NCBI GenBank assembly: GCA_027604505.1
Contig: JADIIX010000057.1
Location: 971 to 64,970, forward strand
Direction: 5' to 3'
Source: Gonapodya sp. JEL0774
Lineage: Eukaryota > Monoblepharomycota > Monoblepharidomycetes > Monoblepharidales > Gonapodyaceae
Length of the DNA: 64,000 bases
Of this stretch, positions 12,223 to 22,884 are shown one piece after another. Position numbers and translations under genes: made by a program. Under the pieces are notes generated by a model. It saw nothing but the letters and a program-made list of their open reading frames with translations. It searched no databases and was not told where the DNA came from. Every line of letters starts with the position of its first letter. Position 1 is the stretch's first letter.

Positions 12223-13164
12223 ATGAACGGACACGCGAGATTGCCCCTGTGCTTGTTGGTGCTCTCCGTGTTTCTCGCATCCGGTGTAAAAGGTACGCTG
12301 TTCGTTCATGATGCGGACACAAGCCACCACAACTGACACCTGCGAACTTGGGCGCTCGTTTCCAATCATCTTTCCATCTATCTACAAGCCCAGCAATGCT
12401 ACTGCCTTTGTTGTTCGTCTCCCTTTGGCTGCCTGAACTCGAATAATGTCAGAGTTTCTGCTGTGAACTTCCCTGCCTCCTCCTGTGTCACGAGTGTATG
12501 CTATGGTTTATCGGGCGCCGGAAGTGTGAGTAATGATGGCTCTTCCCCTCTGAATCTCGGTCTCGCCGACAACTGACTGTATTTCTTTGGCTACCACCAG
12601 TGTCCGTCTTTGGACTCCGTTTACTGCTTGTCCGGGCAGACTGGAGGTCTTTGCGGTCTGATAAACTACTACCGGGGTGGATTGTCGTATGGCGTCTGGG
12701 CAGCGATAGCAGTCGCAGCTACTTTCCTTTTCTTCCTCATCATTTTCTCGTGGATCTGCTGCTGTCGAACCACCGTGAGAACCGAAACATAGATGAAATT
12801 CTGCAGAGGATCTTTTCTCATATGTGTGACTCGATCCTCTTTAGGGACGGTACCATCAGTACTACCTCTCCATGAGAGGCAAAGATTCGACATCCAATGT
12901 TGCAATGGCCCCGTTGGTGAGTCCTCAAGCCGGCCGGGCTACTCTACCTTGAGTCATACCTGACCCTAATGTATACAGGCTCAGCAGCCACCGCCATACT
13001 ACCCGCCCCCTCCTGGTCCTCCCTCGTCGCCCCTCTCTCCACATCCTGTCCAGTACCCACCACCTCCTTCCCAGTATCCACCTCCTACCCAGTATCCACC
13101 TCCACCACCCTCGTATCCACCACCACAGCCATATGATTCTTACCCGATGCAGACCAAGAGCTGA
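12223..13164 (+). CDS. Small type I membrane protein: Cys-rich ectodomain, one TM, PPxY tail
   Basis: Five exons (12223-12292, 12389-12525, 12601-12774, 12845-12916, 12979-13164) join in frame to 212 residues. The first exon is a signal peptide, with cleavage expected after GVKA, leaving a mature end QQCYCLCC. The ectodomain of about 75 residues has several cysteines (CYCLCC, CVTSVC, CPSLDSVYC, GLCG). One transmembrane helix follows (about residues 105-128, WAAIAVAATFLFFLIIFSW), then CCCR, a likely palmitoylation site. The cytosolic tail is rich in Pro and Tyr and contains PPPYYPPPP plus QYPPP-type repeats, giving PPxY motifs that bind WW domains of Nedd4/Rsp5-type ubiquitin ligases. The layout resembles Shisa, WBP1 and VOPP1 adaptors of animals, but I see no proof of common descent. 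A trafficking adaptor role is an inference. Confidence 0.8.
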
Positions 13165-13651
13165 AGGATTCCGCCGAGCATGATTTCGAATTGTTCCTGA
13201 TACGGATTTGTTGGCGGCATTGTTTTTGGTAACATGTAATACTCTCATTCTTGGTATTATCAGTCGAGCATTGAGCAATTGAATTTGATAAAGGCGTGAA
13301 CTTGCGTTGTTCCCCATTCTGATTACAGAATTCACTGTCCATGAGCAATAAACAATTCTTTCAAGCCTTCTCGCAATATATTACTACGCCGCAGGATGTC
13401 GAATCTCCGAAGGAGGTGGATCAGCAAATGCCCGCAAAAAAACCGGTGTAGTCGGAATTTCACCTGCCGCCACCAACCACCAAGGAAACTTGCGAAAGTC
13501 GAAGAAGCAGGCTTATGGAGGAACTGAGGGGGACGGGGATGAATCTGACCATCTAGTATGAATTGTAACATTGCAGATGCAGCTGATGACTCTGTCTGTG
13601 CATTATTACACATAGACGCTCGTGCGAAATAATTTATATGCAGTGTTTGTT
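13165..13651. other. Convergent 3' spacer
   Basis: This 487-bp spacer separates the stop codons of the PPxY membrane protein (plus) and the Munc13-like gene (minus). It holds only short open frames without domains. No gene supported. Confidence 0.55.
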
Positions 13652-16600
13652 CTACCATCTCCACAGCCGCTCCAGCTCCCGCTCCACATATTCACCAGAT
13701 ACAAAATCACTCGAGCGCATGATGCTCAACAAGCCCACCAGAAATAAGTCTTGCAAAGGACCACCCCCTGCACCAGCAATCGACGACACCGAATCTATTG
13801 TGTCTCCCAAATTGGCAGAGCCACGTGGGCCAGACGACACACCTTGCGCCATATCATGGACTCCGTTTGCTTTGGGCGTCTCACGGAACATCTTCCACTC
13901 GGCGAGGCGTGATTGATACATCACATGAAGCTGGGGTCCAGGAACGTCGTGCAGCGTCAGCAGAACCTTCAAGCTCCTGTAATGCTTGTTTGATTGCAGT
14001 TCGGGAGAGGGAATACCTTCACCTAATGTGGAGTTGGAAAAGTCCATCTTGCATAAAGAGGAACGCTGATGGAACAGATTCTCTCACCATCGCAGTTGAA
14101 AAAGAGCTCAAGAACTTCCAACCACGCAGTCACCATGAGAGATTGACCGACTTCAAGAACACTGAGCGTTCGACCGTCGTGTCTTTTTCCCACCAACATC
14201 TCATCGACACCGACTACAACTACTTGCTCCAGGCTACGAACTGTGACGTCCCAAACTCTCCTTGAAAGCTTTTCGACATTACCGTCGGACAATGCTCCTG
14301 CAAGAGCTGACAGGTTTGCATCCAGAAACGACGTCAGAGGGGCCACATCGAATTCGGCATCGGAGGAGGTGTGTGGGAGTACGTCTCGAGTCGGCATGAA
14401 AGCATTTTTGAGTGGATTTTTGTGAACCCGCTTGTGTGCCTTAAGAAATCGATAGAAAGCGTAGGACAGATCTCGGCAGATCTGATCGTAGGGAAATTTA
14501 ATGAATGAGAGACCACTTTCCCAATTTCGAGCTCCCCCACAACCAAATTCAAAGCTCCCCCACAACTCACCTCATTCACGATCGTCGCTTCGATGGCATC
14601 AACCCAGCAGCCAATAACTTTCGCAGATTTCTCCCTCCACCATTCAAGTGCAACCTCCCATCCTTCACCATCATTTGTGACCGGAACCAGTCCCAAAGTC
14701 CCTTCCAAAGCGGGACCACCGTAGGGTCCGAGTTCAACCGTGAAGTCACCGATTCCCAACGCCTTTTCTCCCTCTAGAACTTTGCCCCCAGACCAACGCC
14801 CGTCGGCTGATTTCACAGCTCGCACTTCACAACGGGCTCGAACGCCACCAGCAACAGCCATTCGACGATCCATTCGGTCCTGAATCTCCACGTAAAATCT
14901 TTCGACGATGGATTTTTGAGGCCATGAAAGCCATTCGCTTGTACGAAGGGGTACATCGGCACCTAGTCTGCCAGTTGGACCTGATCTGGCTAGCATTCCA
15001 TCCCGCGAAGAGTGAAGACTCACAACCAGGGGACACGATGGCATGCGAGTGAGTGGGCGGTTGCGTAACGTGTGAAGTTCAATTGTCAGGAGTGAGTGTG
15101 AAGGAGGTATGGAAAGGCGGCAGAGTTCAGATTGTGACGGGTCCGACAACTTGTTCGTAGAGGCGCTGCGCAGCTCCGCAAACGAATCTCCATTCCTTGG
15201 AATCGATACAATTTTATCAAAAAGCCGATCTGCCAGGCGCCGAGTGGTGGCGAGGTCATTCAGGACTGCTACAGCCTGGGTAGTATTCTAAATTATGTGA
15301 GCAACCATTCAAGACATATAACGACTAAACTCACCTCACGATCCCAGCATACGACCTGTTGGTGTTCTTCTGCCACTGAAAATGACGGCCGCCTCGGCGG
15401 CAGAGGCGGTGTTGCCCCTTTCACACTCTTCATTCGGCCCCACTCGGATTTGCCTTTCCTATGTTCGACGCGTATCCTTCCAAATCTTGCGTCGTAACGT
15501 CTTCGTTCCTCTTCTCCCCCTTCATCGCGACCATTCGACGACGCTGGCGAGGAAGGTGGCGTCTTAGGTGAATTCCTTCGGAACACTCCTACGGCAGCGG
15601 TGGTGAGTTCTGTGATTGGTGAGATGGATCGCGACCGTCCATTGTTGGATGTCTGCTTTGGTGCTACTAGTTTCTCGACTTCAAGTCCATTACTTCCGGG
15701 ACCACGGGCGAGCGCCTCATGAAAACCAACCTCCACAGCGGCTTCCGTGGAAACTGAAGATGCAATGGATACGAAACGGCGCCATAAATGTATCGCCAGC
15801 CGCTCAGTGGTGAGGCTGATAAGGCGGGCGAGCAGGAGGGACCAACGACGAAGGTCTGGAGAGTGACTTGGGGTTTGGATATTGGTTACGATCTCTCAAA
15901 CAATACGCAACCCTTCACATGTCGTTCTCACCTCCAAACAGCTCCTGCCACTACATCCACAACGGCTTCAGCGACAGTGAATACGTCAACAACCGCCGCT
16001 GAAACTCCCCCATCGACTTCCTTTCCAGCTACTTCGACAGCTCGATCTGCCCACGCCTGTGCTTCGTCGCAGCGGGACGATAGCCACCGGGACACCAGTG
16101 GGGCAAGAAAAGCTTCTGAACACAGCAACGGAGCAGCTGTGGTGGCAAGAGAGTTATCATGGGCGAGATAGTTGATGATTTGACGAATTGCCTTCTGAAT
16201 CGCTATGGGCACGGAGGCATCAGGAGCAGCAGACAAGGCAGCAGATGCGGATGACTCAATATCCGCAGCGATACGTGTGACAAGCTGCCCTACAACGACT
16301 TGACAGTAAATGATGGCTACTGCAGCAGCACTTGTGCGATGAGGCCTATCAGATATCTCCGCACAGGCGCGCGACCACGATCGAATCAAGGGCGACAAAG
16401 ACTCCACAATCTTTAAGAGGGAGGGTAGAGGTAACGTAGGTGCTTCCGTTGGCGGGGAAGGAGGGCAGTTGGGATAGGACACGAGTGAGGATGAGGTGAG
16501 CTAGTGTGGGAGAATTGGGATCATCAAAATAGATTTGGGGATGATCGTATATAGGGATAGAGCATACCGTGCCAAGCTGCTTGGCGATTGCTTCGTCCCC

Positions 16601-18584
16601 GCCTTCCCACTCAATCCCCGACGGTTCCCCAGGAATATGGAGTGGCTCAACCAACCTTGCGCGCCGACACAGAATTATTATCCCCCACAGTGCTTCTAGC
16701 TCATTAGCAACTTCTGCACTAGAAAGAGTGACAGCACTTGCTGACCTTCCCTGAGATATCGCCGGGAAGGAAGCTAGCGCCTTGACCGCACAGTCACGAG
16801 CAGCAAGACATGCAAACCGCAGCATTCGGATGGTCGAGGTTGTTGGGGGGTCAGAGGAAGAGGCTGAGACTGGCAGAAAAGAGAGAGCTGCTGGAAGTAG
16901 AAGATGGGCCGCGTGCGTGCCTCGTACCCGTCCAAGGAATCTTGAATCCGTCACTCCTGGATCGGAATCAAGCAACCGGGTCCAGACAGCAACTGCAGCT
17001 TCCAGGTCTACCGCGGCGCGCCACGAGCCCGTATCTGGTATACTCCACGCGCGTGCGCATGCGTCCAGAAGGATCCGCGGTGCGGTTTGTGTAAACAGTT
17101 CGGTAAAACGGGAAGACTCGTGGGAGTGTTGGTCGAAATCACCACTGGAGCTAGAAGCAACGGCTCCGATGCGACCAGAATGACTCTCGTACTCCACGAG
17201 TACGTTCAGCAGTGCTCGGAAAGCCTCACGCGGACGGTTTGGAACGAAAGAACTGAACAGATTCCCAAAATATGGTGCAGCCTCATCTCTACTTGTGATT
17301 GCTCGAGCAGAAACAAGTGCCCGACCCTTCACGTGAGATCGCGCAGACCGTCGTAGGAGTTCAAGATCCCACGATGCTTTGGGCATCGAAGTGATCACGC
17401 CGGTGCGAATTGTGGTGAGCGGAACTCCGAAACCTCCGAGGAAACGATCCGTCGAGGAGTCTTCACCCTTGATACCACGAGAGAAAACATGGGCGATGAG
17501 AGTTCGGGAGTCGTCGGGTGAAATAAGGAGCGGAAGTGCCAGGTTGAAAGATGGGTCGAGCGTGGAGATTGAGACAGAAGATGTCGCTAAGAGGTCAGCC
17601 GGGAGGGATGGGACGAGACTGATATGAGTAGAGAATTGGTGGGACAGAGTACAATAAGATTCTGAATTTGTATGCCTCAATCCTCATCATCTCAAAAATA
17701 CGAAAACCGTCCAACCAAACACACACATCCAACTCACCCAATCTGACTCACAGCAGCAACACTTGTTTCTCCTAAACCAACTTTGACGTAGGGATTGCTG
17801 GAGCTACCCTTCTCCTTCGCAAGAAGTCCCCGGGCTCCCTCCAGTGTTACAATCACGAGAACAGGTTTCAACGCAGCTTGAGCCCCATCAGTGGTAATCT
17901 CATTGTGTAATTGCTTACAAAGCTTCTGCGAAACTCCCGCTGTCTGGGCATTTCGAACTAGCCTGAGGGATTCTTGAAGTTTCCACTGGGAATATGCTGT
18001 GCCGGAAAAGAAGTCCCCTGGCTGGAACTCGGCCATATCGAGTGCAAGCAAGCGCAGCAGCGTAGCGTAGTGGGCATCGGGGGTAGTCCGTGATAACCGA
18101 AGCTGAGTTGGAGAGACAGATCTTCTGGAGCCCCAGACGGTCTCAAACGCATTTCGAGCGTAAATTTGCACCGAGCGGTCACTAAGAGAAGGCGATTCCA
18201 GCCGATCCCGTGGCAGCGATTGTGTCCATTCCACTGCGGAGAGTGCCTTCCGCGGTTGGAATATCGCAATAGCACAGTACAACAGCATAGTGGATGAGGT
18301 TTCCAAATTGCACGATCAGTTTAGTATCTCACATTGCAAGTAGGCTTTATGTGTTTCGAGAAAGCCGGACTCACTGTTAACAGCAAATGACTTCGCTCCG
18401 ATGCTTGAACACCATCCAAAGTTTCCACAGCTCCCGCCCCACTCGATTCAGTGTCCATCGGATACTTCTCCGAGCTCGACAAAAACTCCCCTTCTCTTTG
18501 AAATCGGTCGACTCCGTTTTCTGTTGTCTGGGACAATTGTTCGTTGGGGCTTTTGTGACGTCTGATTCTGTGAGCCCACTTCAT
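13652..18584 (-). CDS. Munc13-like protein with C2 domains and MUN region (UNC13D/BAIAP3-like layout)
   Basis: Eight exons join in frame: 18584-18375, 18246-17738, 17675-16568, 16500-15932, 15866-15335, 15275-14571, 14481-14088 and 14022-13652, about 1,465 residues. A C2 domain spans the exon 2/3 junction (LVIVTLEGARGLL, NPYVKVGLG, then TLDPSFNLALPLLI and DRFLGGFGVPL). A long helical MUN-like region follows, with motifs such as PLVSRWL, WADRAVEVAG and AVLNDLATTRRLADRLFDKI. A second, insert-bearing C2-like block (SLLTIELHTLRNRPL) comes next, then an MHD2-like segment (PLTSFLDANLSALAGAL), and finally FFNCDG-GEGIPSPELQ near the C-terminus. Proteins of this type help dock and prime secretory vesicles with SNAREs. 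The 5' end is uncertain: a GTGATG donor near 18717 could join an upstream frame reaching an ATG at 19061. A 128-bp first intron is longer than the rest. Confidence 0.78.
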
Positions 18585-18605
18585 TTGTGGATCAGCTGCT
18601 GTCAC

Positions 18606-19546
18606 ACCGGAATCAATTATTCCATTGTTCGCACCGAACTATTCTTTGCTCAACGGGAAATCCTCAGCTCGCAACTTTCCGTGTGTCTAAAACTCCTGCT
18701 TTTGCAATCCATCACCCGTCGACGAGCTGCCATCCGATTTGGAGACGGTGGCACGTGATTTGCAGCAGAAAAACTCTCGGAGACGCATAAATTGTCCAAA
18801 AAGAAGGTTTTCACAGTCATGAGCTCTGTATGAGAGTTGATATCCTTGCAATCTATGCGACGACTCGGGATCTGAAGGTTTATACACGAAACTCTCAACC
18901 AGTTGGTTCGCAGAATTCGACTTGCAACGAAGTCCCCTTCGAAGTTGCTCTCTGGTTGTTCTTTCAATGGAGATATTCGTGAGGTCATGTTCACGGAGCG
19001 CGCCTCGGAAGAACACCAAGCTCGCTTTGCATACTTCCTGCCCCTGCCCTCGCACACTCATATCATCTTGCGCGTCCTCGATTTCTCTTCTCGAGACTGA
19101 GTGTGGAACGTGGTCTTCGCCAGGTGCAGGCAGCCAAGCGTGAGAGGCACAAACAATGGAGGAAACGCATCTGTGGCACAATAGTTCGCTGCTGGAGCTT
19201 TTCGGTTGAGAACTGCTTGTGTTGATCTTTTGGTTCGGCCCTCTGGGCGCCGGAGCTGGGGAGCTTTGAGTTGGGTTCAGCCGAACTGCAATCGGATTCC
19301 TCTTGTGAACTGCCGTGCTTCGCTGAAAAGCGCCGCGCGCATTTTGATCACACGAGTGAAAGAGCGCGGGCACCTACAGGCGAGGAGGCTTGCGTGTTTG
19401 TCTTTACGGATGATAGAAGATTGAGCTTTGCAAGTTTCCGTCCGCCTTATAAGAGTCTCCAAAAGCGACGATGCACGTCATCGCTCCCTCCCACAAGTCC
19501 CGATCATCGAACAAAACTCAACTCTATCCCCAGAGCTCCCCCTCCA
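18606..19546. other. Divergent promoter region, possible extra 5' exon of the Munc13-like gene
   Basis: A minus-strand open frame from 19373 down to 18687 (first ATG at 19061) could be the true N-terminus of the Munc13-like gene: a phase-1 junction G|GTGATG to ACAG|CA near 18600 keeps the frame. It has no domain, so this is only possible. The part close to 19546 is the 5' flank of the next plus-strand gene, with a pyrimidine-rich leader. Confidence 0.4.
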
Positions 19547-20206
19547 ATGTTCGCCTACGCGCCTCCGGTGATGTCGGGTTTCAACGCTGCCCCCCAACCC
19601 CCACCCTCGCCTGCCCCAGGTGCTCCCTCGATAGCTTCTCCTCCACAGCCAGAGTTATATCCGTCCAGCTACGGAGCTCCAGCACAACCTTACGGAGCTC
19701 CAACGCAATCTTCTGGATCGCAGACTTCACAAACATTGGATGGTACTCCAGCGATGGCTGCTCCCCTAGTGCGAAAGTTCCGGGCAGGGTACAACGATGT
19801 GTTGGACAAACGGGATGCAGTCCCCGCCCAGCGTGAACCCGTTCGCTACACCCCCGAGCAGATCCTGTCCATCCTCGTATCTTTGCAGCACTTTGACGGT
19901 TCCTTCGCGTCCGATGCCCGCGTCTTTGGTATTTCCCCCGCTATCAGGGCAACCCCGCCTGCCGGCCGCAACCCCGAGGAATGGGCTACGGCGGTGGCCA
20001 TCGCGTTGATGCAGGTTCGATTGGCGGCTCAAAAGTACGAGTGGGAGTTGATGGCAGACAATGCGGTGGCGTGGTTGGATGGGAGGGTTGGGGAAGAGGA
20101 GAGGAAGAGGTTGGTGGAGAAAGCGGCGAGTGTGTTGTGGTGGGCAGTGGGTGGGGAGGAGGAAGGTTGGGTATTATTCGCAGAGTATTTGAAATTTGTA
20201 TGTTGA
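19547..20206 (+). CDS. Small protein resembling the C-terminal region of VIT/VWA proteins
   Basis: Single-exon reading of 219 residues from the first in-frame ATG (19547), after a pyrimidine-rich leader. Residues 1-75 are Pro/Ala/Ser/Gln-rich with GAPAQPYGAPTQ-like repeats. From about residue 100 the sequence (EQILSILVSLQHFDGSF, WATAVAIALMQ, WELMADNAVAWL) resembles the helical tail found after the VIT and VWA domains in PARP4/VWA5-like proteins, whose pattern is LLxLQxxDGSW, then WATALALAxL and WxLxxxKAxxWL. No VIT or VWA domain is present here, so it is either a stand-alone derivative or one part of a larger spliced gene. A GTATGT just before the stop could act as a donor, but I found no convincing downstream exon. 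Function unknown. Confidence 0.6.
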   Translation: MFAYAPPVMSGFNAAPQPPPSPAPGAPSIASPPQPELYPSSYGAPAQPYGAPTQSSGSQTSQTLDGTPAMAAPLVRKFRAGYNDVLDKRDAVPAQREPVRYTPEQILSILVSLQHFDGSFASDARVFGISPAIRATPPAGRNPEEWATAVAIALMQVRLAAQKYEWELMADNAVAWLDGRVGEEERKRLVEKAASVLWWAVGGEEEGWVLFAEYLKFVC

Positions 20207-20715
20207 AGTGTCCAGTTTGTTCTTTCAATAAGACTAGTATTACGTTTTTAATTACCGCGAACACTTGCCCCAAGTTCGAGTGACGACACCTGGTTCTTGG
20301 TCTTTGGTCTATCCAATTCGACGTGTACGCGCTTCTACGTTTCTAAGGATAACTCGCTTGAACTCATGGTTGGGTGCAGGATTCGCACCCATCGCGTGAA
20401 TGATTCTTTGATTGACCCTTGCCAACCCAAATTCTTCATTATTATTCTGGCTCCGTGTGTCTTAAGATTGATTCTGCGTTACTTCTTTGTGACCAGGCTA
20501 AAATTTGACTTTATTCTGATCCAGCGCTGATCGGTCTCATACAGGAACTTCATTGGGTCGGGAAAGAGGTGGACGATGGATCGGGAACAGGGCTTTGTAT
20601 GATACGTGTATGAAAAGGATCACGTGTTTTTAGTTTGCCACAAGCTAAACGGAGAAACAAACCCATACCTGAAGTTGGAACCGAAGGTCCCCAAATCCAT
20701 CAAATCACCAACCAC
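20207..20715. other. Spacer with no supported gene
   Basis: This 509-bp AT-richer interval holds no long frame. A short segment near 20370-20395 (minus strand) looks faintly like a tRNA T-arm, but no cloverleaf closes around it. Probably 3' and 5' flanks. Confidence 0.5.
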
Positions 20716-21164
20716 ATGGCCGAGTCACTCCCTCACGCTGTACTCACAGACGATCTTCTGTTGGAGTACTTTGAGCGCGCCGTGGTAGGCGAAACTTGGA
20801 CTCAACCAACAATCCGCGCTACTACTCCCCTCACTCCTCTGTCGGCCATCCTGAATATACCTCCAAGCTACGACGCTATGAGAGCACTGACCGCTCTCCG
20901 CGTAATGCAAAGCGGTTTCTCGAAGTGAGCCCCTCAAGATACACACGAATGTTACATGAGTTTGTAGTGCATGATGGGTACGACCTCCCACGCGCACCTC
21001 CAGACGGAGTGCACGAAAGACTCAAAGAGATAGTGGAAAATTTGGCTTCGAATATCAACCTCATCACCGGAATGGTCTTCAAGTTTGTGCCCCTCGAAGA
21101 TAGGATGCAATTCCAAGGAAGGGGTGAGCTCCACGCAAGAGAGGCCAATAGATCTTCTTCTTAG
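20716..21164 (+). CDS. Hypothetical protein, gene model unresolved
   Basis: Two overlapping plus-strand frames both look protein-like. One starts at the ATG 20716 (MAESLPHAVLTDDLLLEYFERA) and stays open to 20928. The other stays open from about 20775 to 21164 and ends with KEIVENLASNINLITGMVFKF. A donor GTGAGC at about 20927 with an acceptor CCAG near 21002 would keep the first frame for a short extra exon instead. I cannot decide between a frameshift, alternative splicing or a wrong model, and I recognise no family. The existence of a gene here is plausible but not secure. Confidence 0.3.
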
Positions 21165-21484
21165 GCGTTATTGTCGGTGAAAAAAAGAAAACTCGCAAAT
21201 TGTTGCGGACCAGTGCACGACAGGAGCACAACCAGACAACCAGAGAACGTGACATCCCAATTCCACGCATTTTTGACTGATTGGAACTTCCATTTGAGGA
21301 TCCGCGCAGTCTCTGTGAACTGTCGGTGCTGGTTTGAATTCCGATCGTCGGGATCATAGACGGGTCTCGTGCCTGAACCAGGCAATCTGGCACGCGCAGG
21401 TAGCACGCTTCGCAGCCGTTCATCACAGACTCCTCCTCTCGATCCTCAACTCACGGTGCAGATTTATTAGACCTTCCCGAGCAG
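21165..21484. other. 5' flank of the 7TM gene
   Basis: This 320-bp interval lies upstream of the seven-transmembrane gene. It contains no frame with a recognisable domain and is probably promoter and leader. Confidence 0.45.
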
Positions 21485-22560
21485 ATGGATATCAACACAA
21501 TCAACAACCTTGCTGTTAATGCCTTCGGGAGCGGCCTCGCTGTAATGGCACTCATCGTGGTCGGAATCAATCTTTACGGAACACAGGGCTACGGGTAAGA
21601 ATGGCCATGGGTTTAAATTGTAAATGCAATTTCTCCAATTCCAACTCCACCCGTACGCAGTCGGCAGCTTCATATTCGATACATGGTCTATATGATCGGC
21701 AAGTAAATTGTTTATCATGCTGGCGAAGCCGGGACGTATTGTAATCTGCTTGGCTGAATTTGTTCTCTTGAAGCTGTCGCACTTGCAATGTTCTCAAACG
21801 TCATGAACATAATCTGGTCCTCTCAAGGGGTTTGCACCCCCGTCTGGTCCCGTTTGAACAACATCTGCTATTACATTACGAAGATCATATTTACCAACGT
21901 TGCGTTGATTCGTTTCGCGATGGTCACTCCGAGCTTGGCCCAGAAAACGATGATCGGCGTTCAAATTTTCAGCGCGGTTTGGTACTTGATCTTGCTTATT
22001 GTGGTTCAGGTTGGGTCGGGATTCGACTATTCGTGGTGCCAAATGTTGTTTGCTATCGAGCCGGGCTACCCCCTCTTCGCGTTCCAGTTTTTCATCGACA
22101 TTGTCACCACGTCTCGCTTCCTGTTCGTCCTCTACTCTCTACGATGGGGCAAGAAAGAGATCAACTGGATCTCCTTTATCATTGACATCTCCATCGTTCT
22201 TGCGATTCTTTCGTCGCTTGTCGACTCCGTCATTGCGCTCTCAGAGCTTACCAAACCTGTCCAAGCAATCAACTGGCAGAGATTCCTCGCTTCAGGGTCT
22301 GCACACTTTATCATCACTGGCTGCTTATATTGCGTGATGTCTGTGTACAGTCACCTGGACAAGTCTTCCAACAAGTCAACAAGTCAGGGCACCCGGTTAA
22401 GTGTCTCTGTTTCCACAACAGGGCAAAGCAAAAGTGGTGAGTTCGGAAACTTGTGCCAACATTATTGACAAATTTGCCATTTATGTAAGCCGCACTTCGT
22501 CTACCGAAAGGTGTGCGTCCAACCGATATCAAGGCTTCTTGTCCCGTCCAGTCGGCATAG
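21485..22560 (+). CDS. Seven-transmembrane protein, receptor-like, family unknown
   Basis: Four exons (21485-21594, 21661-21698, 21774-22436, 22490-22560) give 293 residues. Seven hydrophobic spans can be counted: SGLAVMALIVVGINL; MVYMIAVALAMF; ITKIIFTNVALI; IFSAVWYLILLIVV; LFAFQFFIDIV to FLFVLYSL; FIIDISIVLAILSSLV; and SAHFIITGCLYCVMSV. Loops are short and the cytosolic tail is a short Ser/Thr-rich stretch. Exon 2 ends at a GC donor (GCAAGT, 21699-21704); only this choice keeps the frame into exon 3. The topology is that of a heptahelical receptor or transporter-like protein. I see no retinal-binding lysine in the last helix, no DRY motif and no signature of a named fungal GPCR class. It lies next to, but is not obviously linked with, the downstream transporter. 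Confidence 0.78.
21699..21773 (+). other. GC-AG intron in the 7TM gene
   Basis: This 75-bp intron begins GCAAGT and ends GAAG. Using a GT two bases further on breaks the frame of the following transmembrane exon, while the GC donor joins ATG ATC G|CT GTC GCA smoothly. Confidence 0.75.
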
Positions 22561-22884
22561 TTACACAGCTGTGCTATGAGCACGATTGAACAGGGTGACT
22601 CAACTCGTCACTCGTGGACCGAATGTGTTTTGCTTTATTTGTGACAACCTTGTTGTATGTAATAATAAGTTTTACCTTTTGAACAGAGGCAAACATGCAC
22701 CCGTGCCTCTTTCTGGGGGGGCATCAACCCTTTGGCGCGATGTTGTTTTCTCTTTGTATGGTCGGCTCAACGTTTGGCCGAGAAATGAAAATCCCGATAT
22801 TCAGCTGTTTTCCAGTTCCGTACCACCAACTCATTCCGCCTATTCCCCCTCCTATTTTCTTGACCCACACACTGGTTTTGCTCC
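22561..22884. other. 5' flank of the transporter gene
   Basis: This 324-bp interval between two plus-strand genes probably holds the promoter and leader of the MCT-type transporter. No other feature seen. Confidence 0.5.

Noticed and set aside
11873-12322. Minus-strand 149-codon frame
   Set aside because: It overlaps the signal-peptide exon (12223-12292) of the PPxY membrane protein, which has strong support, and shows no domain of its own.
20365-20400. tRNA-like T-arm on the minus strand
   Set aside because: The stem pairs poorly around the loop and no D-arm, anticodon arm or acceptor stem can be formed at the right distances.
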